A DNA stretch of 6,018 nucleotides from XYA12-FULL-58-9 sp001798605 (GTDB taxonomy: Bacteria; Myxococcota; XYA12-FULL-58-9): contig DAINMX010000322.1 of NCBI GenBank assembly GCA_036736205.1, positions 1 to 6,018 on the forward strand, read 5' to 3'. The notes below the pieces were generated by a model. The model did no database searches. It saw only the letters and a program-made list of their open reading frames with translations, and was not told where the DNA came from. The position numbers and the translations under genes are program-made. Positions 1 through 4,815 of the stretch are shown here, piece by piece (positions within the stretch are counted from its first letter, which is position 1; the number at the start of each line of letters is the position of its first letter).

Positions 1-582
1 CGTGGGCGTCTCAATGGGAATCAGCCCCTCTTCGGCAAGCAGCTTGCGGATGCGAGCGCTCTTGGTCCGCAACCATCGGTCGTAGAGGCGCAGGAGGTCC
101 CGGTCGGCTCGCATCTTGTTGCGGCACTTTTCGGACACTTCATTGAGCAAATCAACCAACTCGGCAAAACGGTGCGCAAGCTGAGAGTAGAGGTCGACGA
201 ACACTTCGCCACCAGGCTGGTTGCCGGCGATCTTCGACACGTTATTGTAAGCTGTTCCACCCATGGCGACGTAATAGTCGATGTCAACGAGGGAGCGCTC
301 GATGAACTCGACGAAGAATCCGGCAATGTAAAGAGTCGCGTCTCCGAGTTCCTTGAGTATCTTGAACCGTTGGTTCGTTTGGGACTCCAAGGCCCGTTTG
401 TACTGCAGCACCAATGGCTCATCCAGTATGGGTCCGGTCTGTGAAAACCCACACAACATATTGACGAGATAGAACTCCGTGAAGTCTGACAGATCAATCC
501 CAAGGTTGGATCGGGCCTGTGTCACCTCCGTGCGAAAAAAGTCTTCAAGTCCAGAACTGACGACCAGGCGAGTATCGCTCAT
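1..582 (-). CDS. Conserved hypothetical protein, 3'-partial (N-terminal 194 residues)
   Basis: An open frame runs without a stop from ATG at 582 to the left edge, so the C-terminus is missing. The protein begins MSDTRLVVSSGLEDFF and reads as mostly helical and soluble, with no signal peptide. Noticeable blocks are FTEFYLVNMLCGF (about residues 34-46), a Gly-Asp-containing block LGDATLYIAGFF (79-90), VDIDYYVAMGGTAYNNVS (99-116), a helix FAELVDLLNEVSEKC (139-153), and LLRLYDRWLRTKSARIRKLL (163-182) followed by EEGLIPI. I recall proteins with this block pattern as a conserved hypothetical family in myxobacterial genomes; that is memory, not a search, and no function is assigned. A weak purine stretch (GAAGG, 596-600) lies 13 bases upstream of the ATG, which is rather far. 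It is separated from the genes to its right by over 400 bases, so it probably has its own promoter. Confidence 0.82.
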   Translation of the reverse strand, partial: MSDTRLVVSSGLEDFFRTEVTQARSNLGIDLSDFTEFYLVNMLCGFSQTGPILDEPLVLQYKRALESQTNQRFKILKELGDATLYIAGFFVEFIERSLVDIDYYVAMGGTAYNNVSKIAGNQPGGEVFVDLYSQLAHRFAELVDLLNEVSEKCRNKMRADRDLLRLYDRWLRTKSARIRKLLAEEGLIPIETPT

Positions 583-653
583 GTTCAATGCTCGACCTTC
601 TGAGCACGTGAGCTTTCTTGCTCTATAACGCTCGGTTGTCTACCCACCCCCAA

Positions 654-681
654 AGTGTAGCGTGGAATTTCGGTTCGGCAA
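654..681 (-). promoter_or_regulatory. Candidate sigma-70-type promoter for the conserved hypothetical gene
   Basis: Read on the minus strand there is TTGCCG (676-681), a 16-base spacer, and TACACT (654-659). Each hexamer matches 4 of 6 consensus bases. It would start transcription roughly 65 bases before the ATG at 582. The match is modest and other placements are possible. Confidence 0.27.
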
Positions 682-695
682 GGTTTGCAGCTGCC

Positions 696-726
696 AGCCA
701 ACCCGCCGGTTTTTTGACGGTTGGCT
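696..726. repeat. Inverted repeat, 8-bp perfect arms, extendable to an 11-bp bulged stem
   Basis: AGCCAACC (696-703) is exactly complementary to GGTTGGCT (719-726). On the minus strand three more pairs (GTC with GGC, one a G-U wobble) extend the stem past one bulged G and leave an A-rich 8-base loop. There is no T-tract after it on either strand, so it is not a standard intrinsic terminator. It sits about 15 bases upstream of the candidate promoter at 654-681 and about 270 bases beyond the stop of the 996-2096 gene, so it could be an operator, an mRNA 3'-end structure or neither. Confidence 0.4.
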
Positions 727-807
727 CACTTAGGAGTAACCAAGAAGGTGCCCGCTCTGGTTGCGCGACCGTGGCGGACATCAACTGGGCTTGCGCTCGG
801 AGGGGCC

Positions 808-999
808 ATGCGACTCGAACGTGCCGTCAATTCATTTGTTCAAGCTGCCCGTCACAATCAAACTCGGCAAGCGGCCGCCATCTTGCGGGGAACCCTGCTA
901 CTCCATTCCGCAAGGAGGGTGACCCCCGACGTTTTTGAGGATGATGAGCAGTACCTGCAGGTTGTCTGCGCGAGTGCCGACGACCGCTTTTCTCGTTAG
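808..999 (+). CDS. Possible small protein, 63 residues, unknown function
   Basis: ATG at 808 is preceded by GGAGG (799-803) with a 4-base spacer, one of the best Shine-Dalgarno sequences in the window. The frame ends with TAG at 997-999. The product begins MRLERAVNSFVQAARHN; residues 1-35 look like an amphipathic basic helix, followed by an acidic section around PDVFEDDEQYLQVV, and it has no signal peptide or membrane segment. Its stop overlaps, tail to tail, the TAA of the minus-strand gene at 996-2096. Third-position composition is not strongly biased, so the evidence rests on the ribosome binding site and plausible residue composition. The frame could be extended upstream to a TTG at 721, but no ribosome binding site supports that. 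I recognise no family; it may be a chance ORF. Confidence 0.33.
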   Translation: MRLERAVNSFVQAARHNQTRQAAAILRGTLLLHSARRVTPDVFEDDEQYLQVVCASADDRFSR

Positions 1000-2096
1000 G
1001 GCATCCGCCGCCGTCTGCGCGAGATGACGTAGGCGAAAAAGATGGGCGACAGCTCGAGACCGGTGCCGAGCCCCGAGCGTCGACATCTTCGCACTCGTTT
1101 CGTGTACTTCTTTGTCTTCACCTTGGTGGTTACGTCGCCCTGGTAAAGGGGTGACGCGACCAGGCCACAGGCGAGCGCCGAAGGGTCGGCAATACTTGCT
1201 GTGGTCATTGACGTAACTGGCACCTCTTCTTGGGTATCGTCGGTGCCCGAATCGCCGGTGCAGTCGCAGCCATTGCTGCTTGGAGTGGGTTCATCCTCCG
1301 GTTCCGGTTCTGGCTCCGGTTCTGGCTCTGGCTCAGACTCTGACTCGTCGGTGCCAGAGTCGCCAACGCAATCACAGCCGGTGTTGGAGGTTGACTCGGG
1401 ATCCTCTGGGGAAGGACCGGGATCACCCTCGGAAGATTCTGGGTCGCCCGGATCCGCATCTCCTGTTTCATCTGATCCGGAATCGGCGATGCAGTCGCAT
1501 CCGGTGTCCTCGACGTATTCGGGTTTCTCTTCATTCGAATCTCCCGGGCTTATGGCAATCCCATCGGGTGCAGGCACCGATTGCCAGGTGGCATCGAGGG
1601 TGCTGTAGAGGCTGGCGTCGCCGTTCGGCAGGTCGAAAGCAAAACTAAAATTACCGGATGTCAGCTCACGTGCCCCTTCGTTCACCAATGCAGTGAAGGT
1701 GACACCCATCCAGGTTGGTTCCATGTCGAGGTTGACGTCGCCTTGGGTGTCACGTTGCACGACTCGGGCTCGCATTTTGTCCACCGCAATGGTGACGGCT
1801 GTGTCCGCAGCACCGAGGGATTCGGGCAATGCGGAGCGGTCAACGTCGATGAACAATTCTATGGTGCGCGTGCCCTCTCGGCTCACGTACCAACGTGTCG
1901 ACAGCAAGAGTCCGTCATCGAAGGAGCTACCGGCAGGATCTGTTGTACCGCGGAGGTTGAGCTCCTTGATCTCGGCGGTGTCGCGCACCTTCGCATCAAT
2001 GTTGATGTGGATCGGTGTTGCGTTGTAACCGCAAGCGATAGGACACAGAAGAATGGCGACACGGGCAAGATTGAACGTTTGCGAGCGAGGTCCCAT
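996..2096 (-). CDS. Probable secreted lipoprotein with GCDC/DSGTD repeats and Arg-rich C-terminal tail
   Basis: A 366-residue protein of unrecognised family. The N-terminus MGPRSQTFNLARVAILLCPIAC looks like a signal peptide with a possible lipidated Cys22, although Pro at -3 makes the lipobox non-canonical. Residues about 28-177 alternate hydrophobic and polar residues as in a beta-sandwich. Residues 178-295 are a disordered, strongly acidic region with three copies of a motif GCDC-x2-DSG[ST]D[ED] (from residues 199, 240 and 276) and six consecutive Glu-Pro pairs (255-266). The tail has a basic stretch around 325-340, a Cys338, a short hydrophobic segment (SPIFFAYVIS) and five Arg before MP. 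That tail resembles, loosely, the MYXO-CTERM class of C-terminal sorting signals. ATG at 2096 is chosen because GAGG (2104-2107) lies 7 bases before it; an in-frame GTG at 2102 would have no room for a ribosome binding site. It follows the 2106-3236 gene by 9 bases and should be co-transcribed and translationally coupled. Confidence 0.8.
   Translation of the reverse strand: MGPRSQTFNLARVAILLCPIACGYNATPIHINIDAKVRDTAEIKELNLRGTTDPAGSSFDDGLLLSTRWYVSREGTRTIELFIDVDRSALPESLGAADTAVTIAVDKMRARVVQRDTQGDVNLDMEPTWMGVTFTALVNEGARELTSGNFSFAFDLPNGDASLYSTLDATWQSVPAPDGIAISPGDSNEEKPEYVEDTGCDCIADSGSDETGDADPGDPESSEGDPGPSPEDPESTSNTGCDCVGDSGTDESESEPEPEPEPEPEPEDEPTPSSNGCDCTGDSGTDDTQEEVPVTSMTTASIADPSALACGLVASPLYQGDVTTKVKTKKYTKRVRRCRRSGLGTGLELSPIFFAYVISRRRRRMP
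1236..1505 (-). repeat. Three dispersed copies of a Cys/Asp motif repeat within a coding region
   Basis: The three coding repeats lie at about 1467-1505, 1344-1382 and 1236-1274. Each encodes GCDC, two variable residues, then DSG[ST]D[ED]. They are separated by acidic, Pro/Ser/Glu-rich linkers of different lengths. Copies two and three are closest to each other (GDSGTD in both); copy one has ADSGSD. A 6-bp tandem run encoding Glu-Pro pairs (1299-1334) lies between copies two and three. Confidence 0.75.
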
Positions 2097-2103
2097 GTTC
2101 ACG

Positions 2104-2108
2104 CCTCA
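2104..2108 (-). promoter_or_regulatory. Ribosome binding site overlapping the upstream stop codon
   Basis: TGAGG on the minus strand contains the TGA stop of the upstream gene and provides GAGG 7 bases before the ATG at 2096. This decides the start of the downstream gene in favour of ATG over the GTG at 2102 and suggests translational coupling of the pair. Confidence 0.6.
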
Positions 2109-3236
2109 GAAATGAAAAGCCCAGCCAATTTCAATCGCATGCAACCAGAAAGACTCGGTGCTGGAGCCCATTCTAACCAACTCGCTGACACTGTCAGCTC
2201 CATCGCCGCGAAAGAGCACGCGCAGTCGGTAACCCACCCACGCAGAATGGCCGTGGTGCCATCGGTGCCACAGGCCGGCCACGGCCCGCACCTCAGGAAA
2301 TATCTGTGTCCCAGCAGGCTCTTGCCCGCCGGCCTGGAGCGCAGAGAAGAACTCGACATCGAGACCGGCACCGACGCCGGCGTAAAGGCGAGTGCGCGAT
2401 CTGAAGGCAATGGGCAGGGCGAGGCGGAGCTCTGCAAATGGATTGAGCAGTGTCCGGCTGTAGGAGATCTTGCCAGTGGGACCATCCTTGCCACCGCTCA
2501 AGTAATCAAAACCGAAACCGCCGAGGAGGTAGAAGTAAATCGGAACGTCGCGTGGTTGACCGCCCCAAGCCAGACGAATGGTGCCTTGAATTTCCGAGTT
2601 GTAGGGCTCTGGGGCGCTGATGAGATCGGGGCCCACAGAGAGCTCGAGGGTCCAGAACGTCGGTGCCTGTTTGCGGCTGCGCGCCGTCGCATCAACGGTC
2701 TGTGAATCGTTGAGCAGAGTGCCAACAACACGCCTGGTGGCGGTGAGGGCATCGGATTCTGAAATCTCCTCTGACACGTGTGCGAGCGGTTGATTGTACA
2801 CCGCGTCGAGCCAACGCAAGGTGAGCACGTACCTGTCACCAAAATTGGCGAGGCTCCCCGCGAGAATTCGATCGGCACCAATGGCACCGCTGATCTCCGC
2901 AGCACAACTGACATCATCGCAGCCAAGGACGTCCTTGAGCCTTTCCTCTTGTAGCAAAGCATCAATGTCGGCGAGGGTGGTGACCTTGAGGTAATCGCGC
3001 TTGGCGAGTTCCGATGCGAGAAGGTCATCGAGGGATTGCGCCAGTGCCGGATCGACTCTTTTGGCTGCCAAAGGTAGCGCCAGGACGACAAGGCGTGTTG
3101 CTGGCGCCGATTTGGCGCGGCCTTCTGTTTGGGTGTCTTCCCCCCCGGCGGCCGCGGGGGTCGCGGTGGCGGCGGTGCCCGCGGCGGTGGCCACCAGGGT
3201 GAGTATGGCTATCGCCCAACAATTACATAGTCTCAA
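2106..3236 (-). CDS. Secreted protein: TolB/CsgG-like periplasmic module plus C-terminal outer-membrane-barrel-like domain
   Basis: A 376-residue protein. Residues 1 to about 28 are a signal peptide (hydrophobic core WAIAILTLVATAA, then Ala-rich). Residues about 48-175 form an alpha/beta module: a strand LVVLALPL, a helix ending in LLASELAKRDYLKVTT, then LADIDALLQEERLKDVLGC, DDVSC, AEISGAIGADRILAGSL and a strand pair with YVLTLRWLDA. This order resembles TolB N-terminal/CsgG-type modules, with a Cys106/Cys111 pair that could form a disulfide. Residues about 195-376 alternate hydrophobic and polar residues with many aromatics and end in GWAFHF; a terminal Phe is usual for proteins inserted by the BAM complex, so this is probably a small beta-barrel. 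No in-frame ATG precedes the signal peptide, so TTG at 3236 is chosen; GGGGGT lies about 4 bases upstream. It leads a two-gene unit and is divergent from the gene at 3471. The specific substrate or role is unknown. Confidence 0.83.
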   Translation of the reverse strand: MRLCNCWAIAILTLVATAAGTAATATPAAAGGEDTQTEGRAKSAPATRLVVLALPLAAKRVDPALAQSLDDLLASELAKRDYLKVTTLADIDALLQEERLKDVLGCDDVSCAAEISGAIGADRILAGSLANFGDRYVLTLRWLDAVYNQPLAHVSEEISESDALTATRRVVGTLLNDSQTVDATARSRKQAPTFWTLELSVGPDLISAPEPYNSEIQGTIRLAWGGQPRDVPIYFYLLGGFGFDYLSGGKDGPTGKISYSRTLLNPFAELRLALPIAFRSRTRLYAGVGAGLDVEFFSALQAGGQEPAGTQIFPEVRAVAGLWHRWHHGHSAWVGYRLRVLFRGDGADSVSELVRMGSSTESFWLHAIEIGWAFHF

Positions 3237-3328
3237 ATTGACCCCCGTTATTGCGGAACAACATAGTATGTGACGAGGCTGACCGACAGAGCTTCACCCA
3301 TTGCCTGCAAAATCTGCCCAACAACGAA

Positions 3329-3376
3329 AAACAGTAGCCCACAATGGTGGCAAAACAGAAGCCCACAATGGCGGGA
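3329..3376. repeat. 24-bp tandem duplication (21 of 24 identical)
   Basis: The unit at 3329-3352 is repeated directly at 3353-3376, differing at 3 positions. Both copies contain AGCCCACAATGG, or its near match, in the same place. It lies roughly mid-way between the two divergent start codons. Confidence 0.75.
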
Positions 3377-3387
3377 GGCGGGAGGCG
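3370..3387. repeat. 7-bp tandem repeat GGCGGGA, two full copies plus a partial
   Basis: GGCGGGA occurs at 3370-3376 and 3377-3383, followed by GGCG at 3384-3387. It begins inside the end of the 24-bp duplication, so the two repeats are nested. Confidence 0.7.
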
Positions 3388-3393
3388 CTGTCC

Positions 3394-3413
3394 CACTGTC
3401 CAACACTGTCCAA
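3394..3413. repeat. 10-bp tandem repeat CACTGTCCAA, two copies
   Basis: CACTGTCCAA occurs at 3394-3403 and again at 3404-3413 with no mismatch. On the minus strand it reads TTGGACAGTG twice, followed by a third GGACAG. It sits 58 bases before the ATG at 3471 and could be a paired binding site for a regulator or a replication-slippage product. Confidence 0.7.
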
Positions 3414-3459
3414 CGAAATCGAGCAACTTTGCGCTGGTCATTGCGATGATCAACATTGT

Positions 3460-3464
3460 GGAGG
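3460..3464 (+). promoter_or_regulatory. Ribosome binding site GGAGG
   Basis: A perfect GGAGG with a 6-base spacer to ATG at 3471. It is the reason for choosing this start over an in-frame ATG at 3528 (itself preceded by the purine run GGGGAAGGG at 3516-3524) and over an upstream in-frame TTG at 3456. Confidence 0.55.
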
Positions 3465-3470
3465 TGCGTG

Positions 3471-4766
3471 ATGGGATTATCATATGCAGAAGATCACGTT
3501 ATCTTGTCGCAGGGTGGGGAAGGGACCATGAGCAGCATCTTGGAAGCACAGCCCGAAGAGACGTCGGACCTTCGGCAATGGTTTGTTGCCATTGACGACA
3601 TCGACGTCGGCCCCATTGACATCTCTGAGGTGGAGTCGCGTTGGCGCGTGGGAGAAATCAAGCCGTCATCGTTGATGTGGCGGCCGGGCATGCCCGATTG
3701 GCAACCTGTCTCTGGGTTGTTGGAGCTGCGTTATTTGTTTGAGCAAATTCCGCAAATGGAGCCCAAGAAGCAACCGCCCGTGGTCAAATGGGTCACCAAC
3801 GACGCCGTGAGCTTGTCAGCCCTAGTGGCGATGGAGTTCGACGGCGACAGGACGCTGCAGCAACCGGCACCTGGCGTTTTGACTGCGGATGTGATCGATG
3901 GTTTGCCCGATTTGCGCTCATTGGGTTTTGTTGGCGGTGCGGCTCGGTCCCAAAGTGGTGGCTGGACCAACAGCTGGAGCATGCCGCCGGCAACGGGACT
4001 TCAGTCGATTCAGTGGCGGCAAGACCACGCGGACGGATCGAATCGTCTGGTGATCGGATTGATTGTGGCTGGCTTCGTTTTGTTGATTGCCGGATTGGTG
4101 TGGGCTGTCACGGAGCTGGTTCGCAAACCACGGATTGTTTCAACCCCCGTCGCAAGGACTGCTTTGGCACAGTCGCCTGTCGCCGCGGCGCCCGCACTTG
4201 CGCCAGCGCCGAACACACAGTCAGCGCCCAGCACACAGTCAGCGCCGAACACACAGTCAGCGCCGAACACACAGTCAGCGCCGAACACACAGTCAGTGCC
4301 GAACACACAGTCAGTGCCGAGCACACAGTCAGCACTGAGCACACAGTCAGCGCCCAGTAAAGGTCCTGCGCCAGCGGCTGCCCAAAGTGCCAAAACAGTG
4401 AAAGCAGGGCCGACGTCACCACGCCAGCGGTCGACGCCTGCGCCAGAAGACTCGAGCTCGAGAAACCGATCGCTCACGAAGCTGGACATTACGACGGGCA
4501 TCAAGGCCAACGCTCCATCATTGATGGCTTGCCTAAAGTCAGCCCGATCGAGAAGCGAGATACCGGTTGGCAAGGTCTCTTTGATCCTCGACTGGACCAT
4601 CAACGCAGACGGTAGCGTGTCCAACGCGAAGCTCAAGGGTCCGCCCCAAGCACTCGGCACGTCGTTGCCAGCCTGTTTTGCTGAGACGATGGCTGGTTGG
4701 AGATTCCCGGTATCCAGCCGGTCGTCGACGGTTAGCAACTTCGCTTTGCCTGTGAAACTGCGCTGA
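3471..4766 (+). CDS. GYF_2-domain inner-membrane protein with Thr/Gln/Ser/Pro repeat linker and AgmX/TonB-like C-terminal domain
   Basis: A 431-residue single-pass membrane protein. Residues about 36-86 match a GYF_2 (DUF4339) domain: QWFVAIDD, VGPIDISEVE, a helix with GEI, then LMWRPGMPDWQPV, with the usual W-x-x-G-M-x-x-W core. A less ordered cytoplasmic section follows to about 190. One membrane segment spans residues 193-213 (LVIGLIVAGFVLLIAGLVWAV). Then come eight six-residue repeats of the type APNTQS (246-293) and a Pro/Ala/Ser linker. The last ~95 residues (from LDITTGIKANAP) contain LMACLKSA, GKVSLILDWTINADGSV, PACFAETMAGWRFPV: the pattern of the AgmX/PglI-type, TonB-related C-terminal domain, with two Cys that often pair in this family. 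The topology would put GYF_2 in the cytoplasm and the C-terminal domain in the periplasm. The rare-codon first 19 codons leave ATG 3528 as a real alternative start. Confidence 0.85.
   Translation: MGLSYAEDHVILSQGGEGTMSSILEAQPEETSDLRQWFVAIDDIDVGPIDISEVESRWRVGEIKPSSLMWRPGMPDWQPVSGLLELRYLFEQIPQMEPKKQPPVVKWVTNDAVSLSALVAMEFDGDRTLQQPAPGVLTADVIDGLPDLRSLGFVGGAARSQSGGWTNSWSMPPATGLQSIQWRQDHADGSNRLVIGLIVAGFVLLIAGLVWAVTELVRKPRIVSTPVARTALAQSPVAAAPALAPAPNTQSAPSTQSAPNTQSAPNTQSAPNTQSVPNTQSVPSTQSALSTQSAPSKGPAPAAAQSAKTVKAGPTSPRQRSTPAPEDSSSRNRSLTKLDITTGIKANAPSLMACLKSARSRSEIPVGKVSLILDWTINADGSVSNAKLKGPPQALGTSLPACFAETMAGWRFPVSSRSSTVSNFALPVKLR
4206..4349 (+). repeat. 18-bp minisatellite, eight in-frame copies
   Basis: Eight tandem 18-base units encode APNTQS, APSTQS, APNTQS three times, VPNTQS, VPSTQS and ALSTQS. 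A ninth, degenerate start (GCGCCCAGT) follows. Units 1, 3, 4 and 5 are identical, and the changes are concentrated in units 6-8 near the 3' end. The unit is a multiple of three and lacks stops in all frames on both strands, so it also creates long spurious open frames. Copy-number changes would keep the gene in frame and only alter linker length. Confidence 0.92.
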
Positions 4767-4775
4767 TGACAGCGG

Positions 4776-4812
4776 GGTGACTTTGCCGCCATCGATATTG
4801 GCGTGTGTCACC
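4776..4812. terminator. Candidate bidirectional terminator hairpin between convergent genes
   Basis: The outer arms are GGTGAC (4776-4781) and GTCACC (4807-4812). The inner arms are CGCCA (4787-4791) and TGGCG (4799-4803) around a 7-base loop, with a 5/3-base internal loop between the two stems. It fills most of the 49-base gap between two tail-to-tail stop codons (TGA at 4764-4766 and TAA at 4816-4818). No T-tract follows on either strand, so it would be a weak or factor-assisted terminator. Confidence 0.4.
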
Positions 4813-4815
4813 AAG

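Larger units (their letters stand above)
583..807. other. Intergenic region upstream of the conserved hypothetical gene
   Basis: Together with 808-995 this makes a 413-base stretch with no certain gene. Apart from the candidate promoter (654-681) and the inverted repeat (696-726) I see only a CACGTG palindrome at 605-610, in what would be the 5' leader of the left-hand gene. Open frames crossing this stretch on the plus strand have no convincing ribosome binding site and give low-complexity or Arg/Ser/Cys-rich translations typical of non-coding frames. No tRNA-like fold was recognised. Confidence 0.5.
3237..3470. promoter_or_regulatory. Divergent intergenic region with promoters presumed for both flanking genes
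   Basis: This 234-base gap separates two head-to-head genes, so it should carry at least two outward promoters. No hexamer pair matches the sigma-70 consensus convincingly on either strand; TACTAT (minus, 3264-3269) is a possible -10 without a good -35. The centre is occupied by three consecutive short tandem duplications (3329-3413), which are candidates for regulator binding sites by position alone. Confidence 0.4.

Noticed and set aside
21..503. Minus-strand frame of 160 codons, and a plus-strand frame at 172-444
   Set aside because: Both overlap the conserved-looking protein read in the other minus frame from ATG at 582. The 160-codon product is Ser/Thr/Cys-rich with no fold-like pattern.
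814..834. T-arm-like string on the minus strand (GTTCGAGTC)
   Set aside because: The flanking bases do not pair to form a T stem and no acceptor or anticodon arm could be found, so it is not a tRNA.
618..938. Plus-strand frame of 106 codons in the left intergenic region
   Set aside because: No ribosome binding site, Arg/Ser/Cys-rich composition, and it competes with the better-supported small ORF at 808-999.
953..962. Perfect 10-bp palindrome ACCTGCAGGT
   Set aside because: Short palindromes of this size occur by chance, and this one lies within the possible small ORF with no second copy seen nearby.
1201..1608. Plus-strand frame rich in Gly/Ser/Pro (GSGSGS run)
   Set aside because: It is the antisense reading of the Glu-Pro and GCDC repeats of the minus-strand gene; low complexity explains the lack of stops.
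1581..2705. Long open frame of 374 codons on the plus strand
   Set aside because: It runs antisense across the junction of two well-supported minus-strand genes, has no ribosome binding site, and its translation shows no recognisable domain order. The openness comes from GC-rich codon use on the other strand.
4206..4349. CRISPR-like array
   Set aside because: The 18-bp units are directly adjacent with no spacers, and they encode in-frame repeats inside a gene.
4010..4792. Minus-strand frame of 260 codons opposite the GYF_2 gene
   Set aside because: It owes its length to the 18-bp repeat, which is stop-free in all frames, and gives a repetitive Cys-rich translation.
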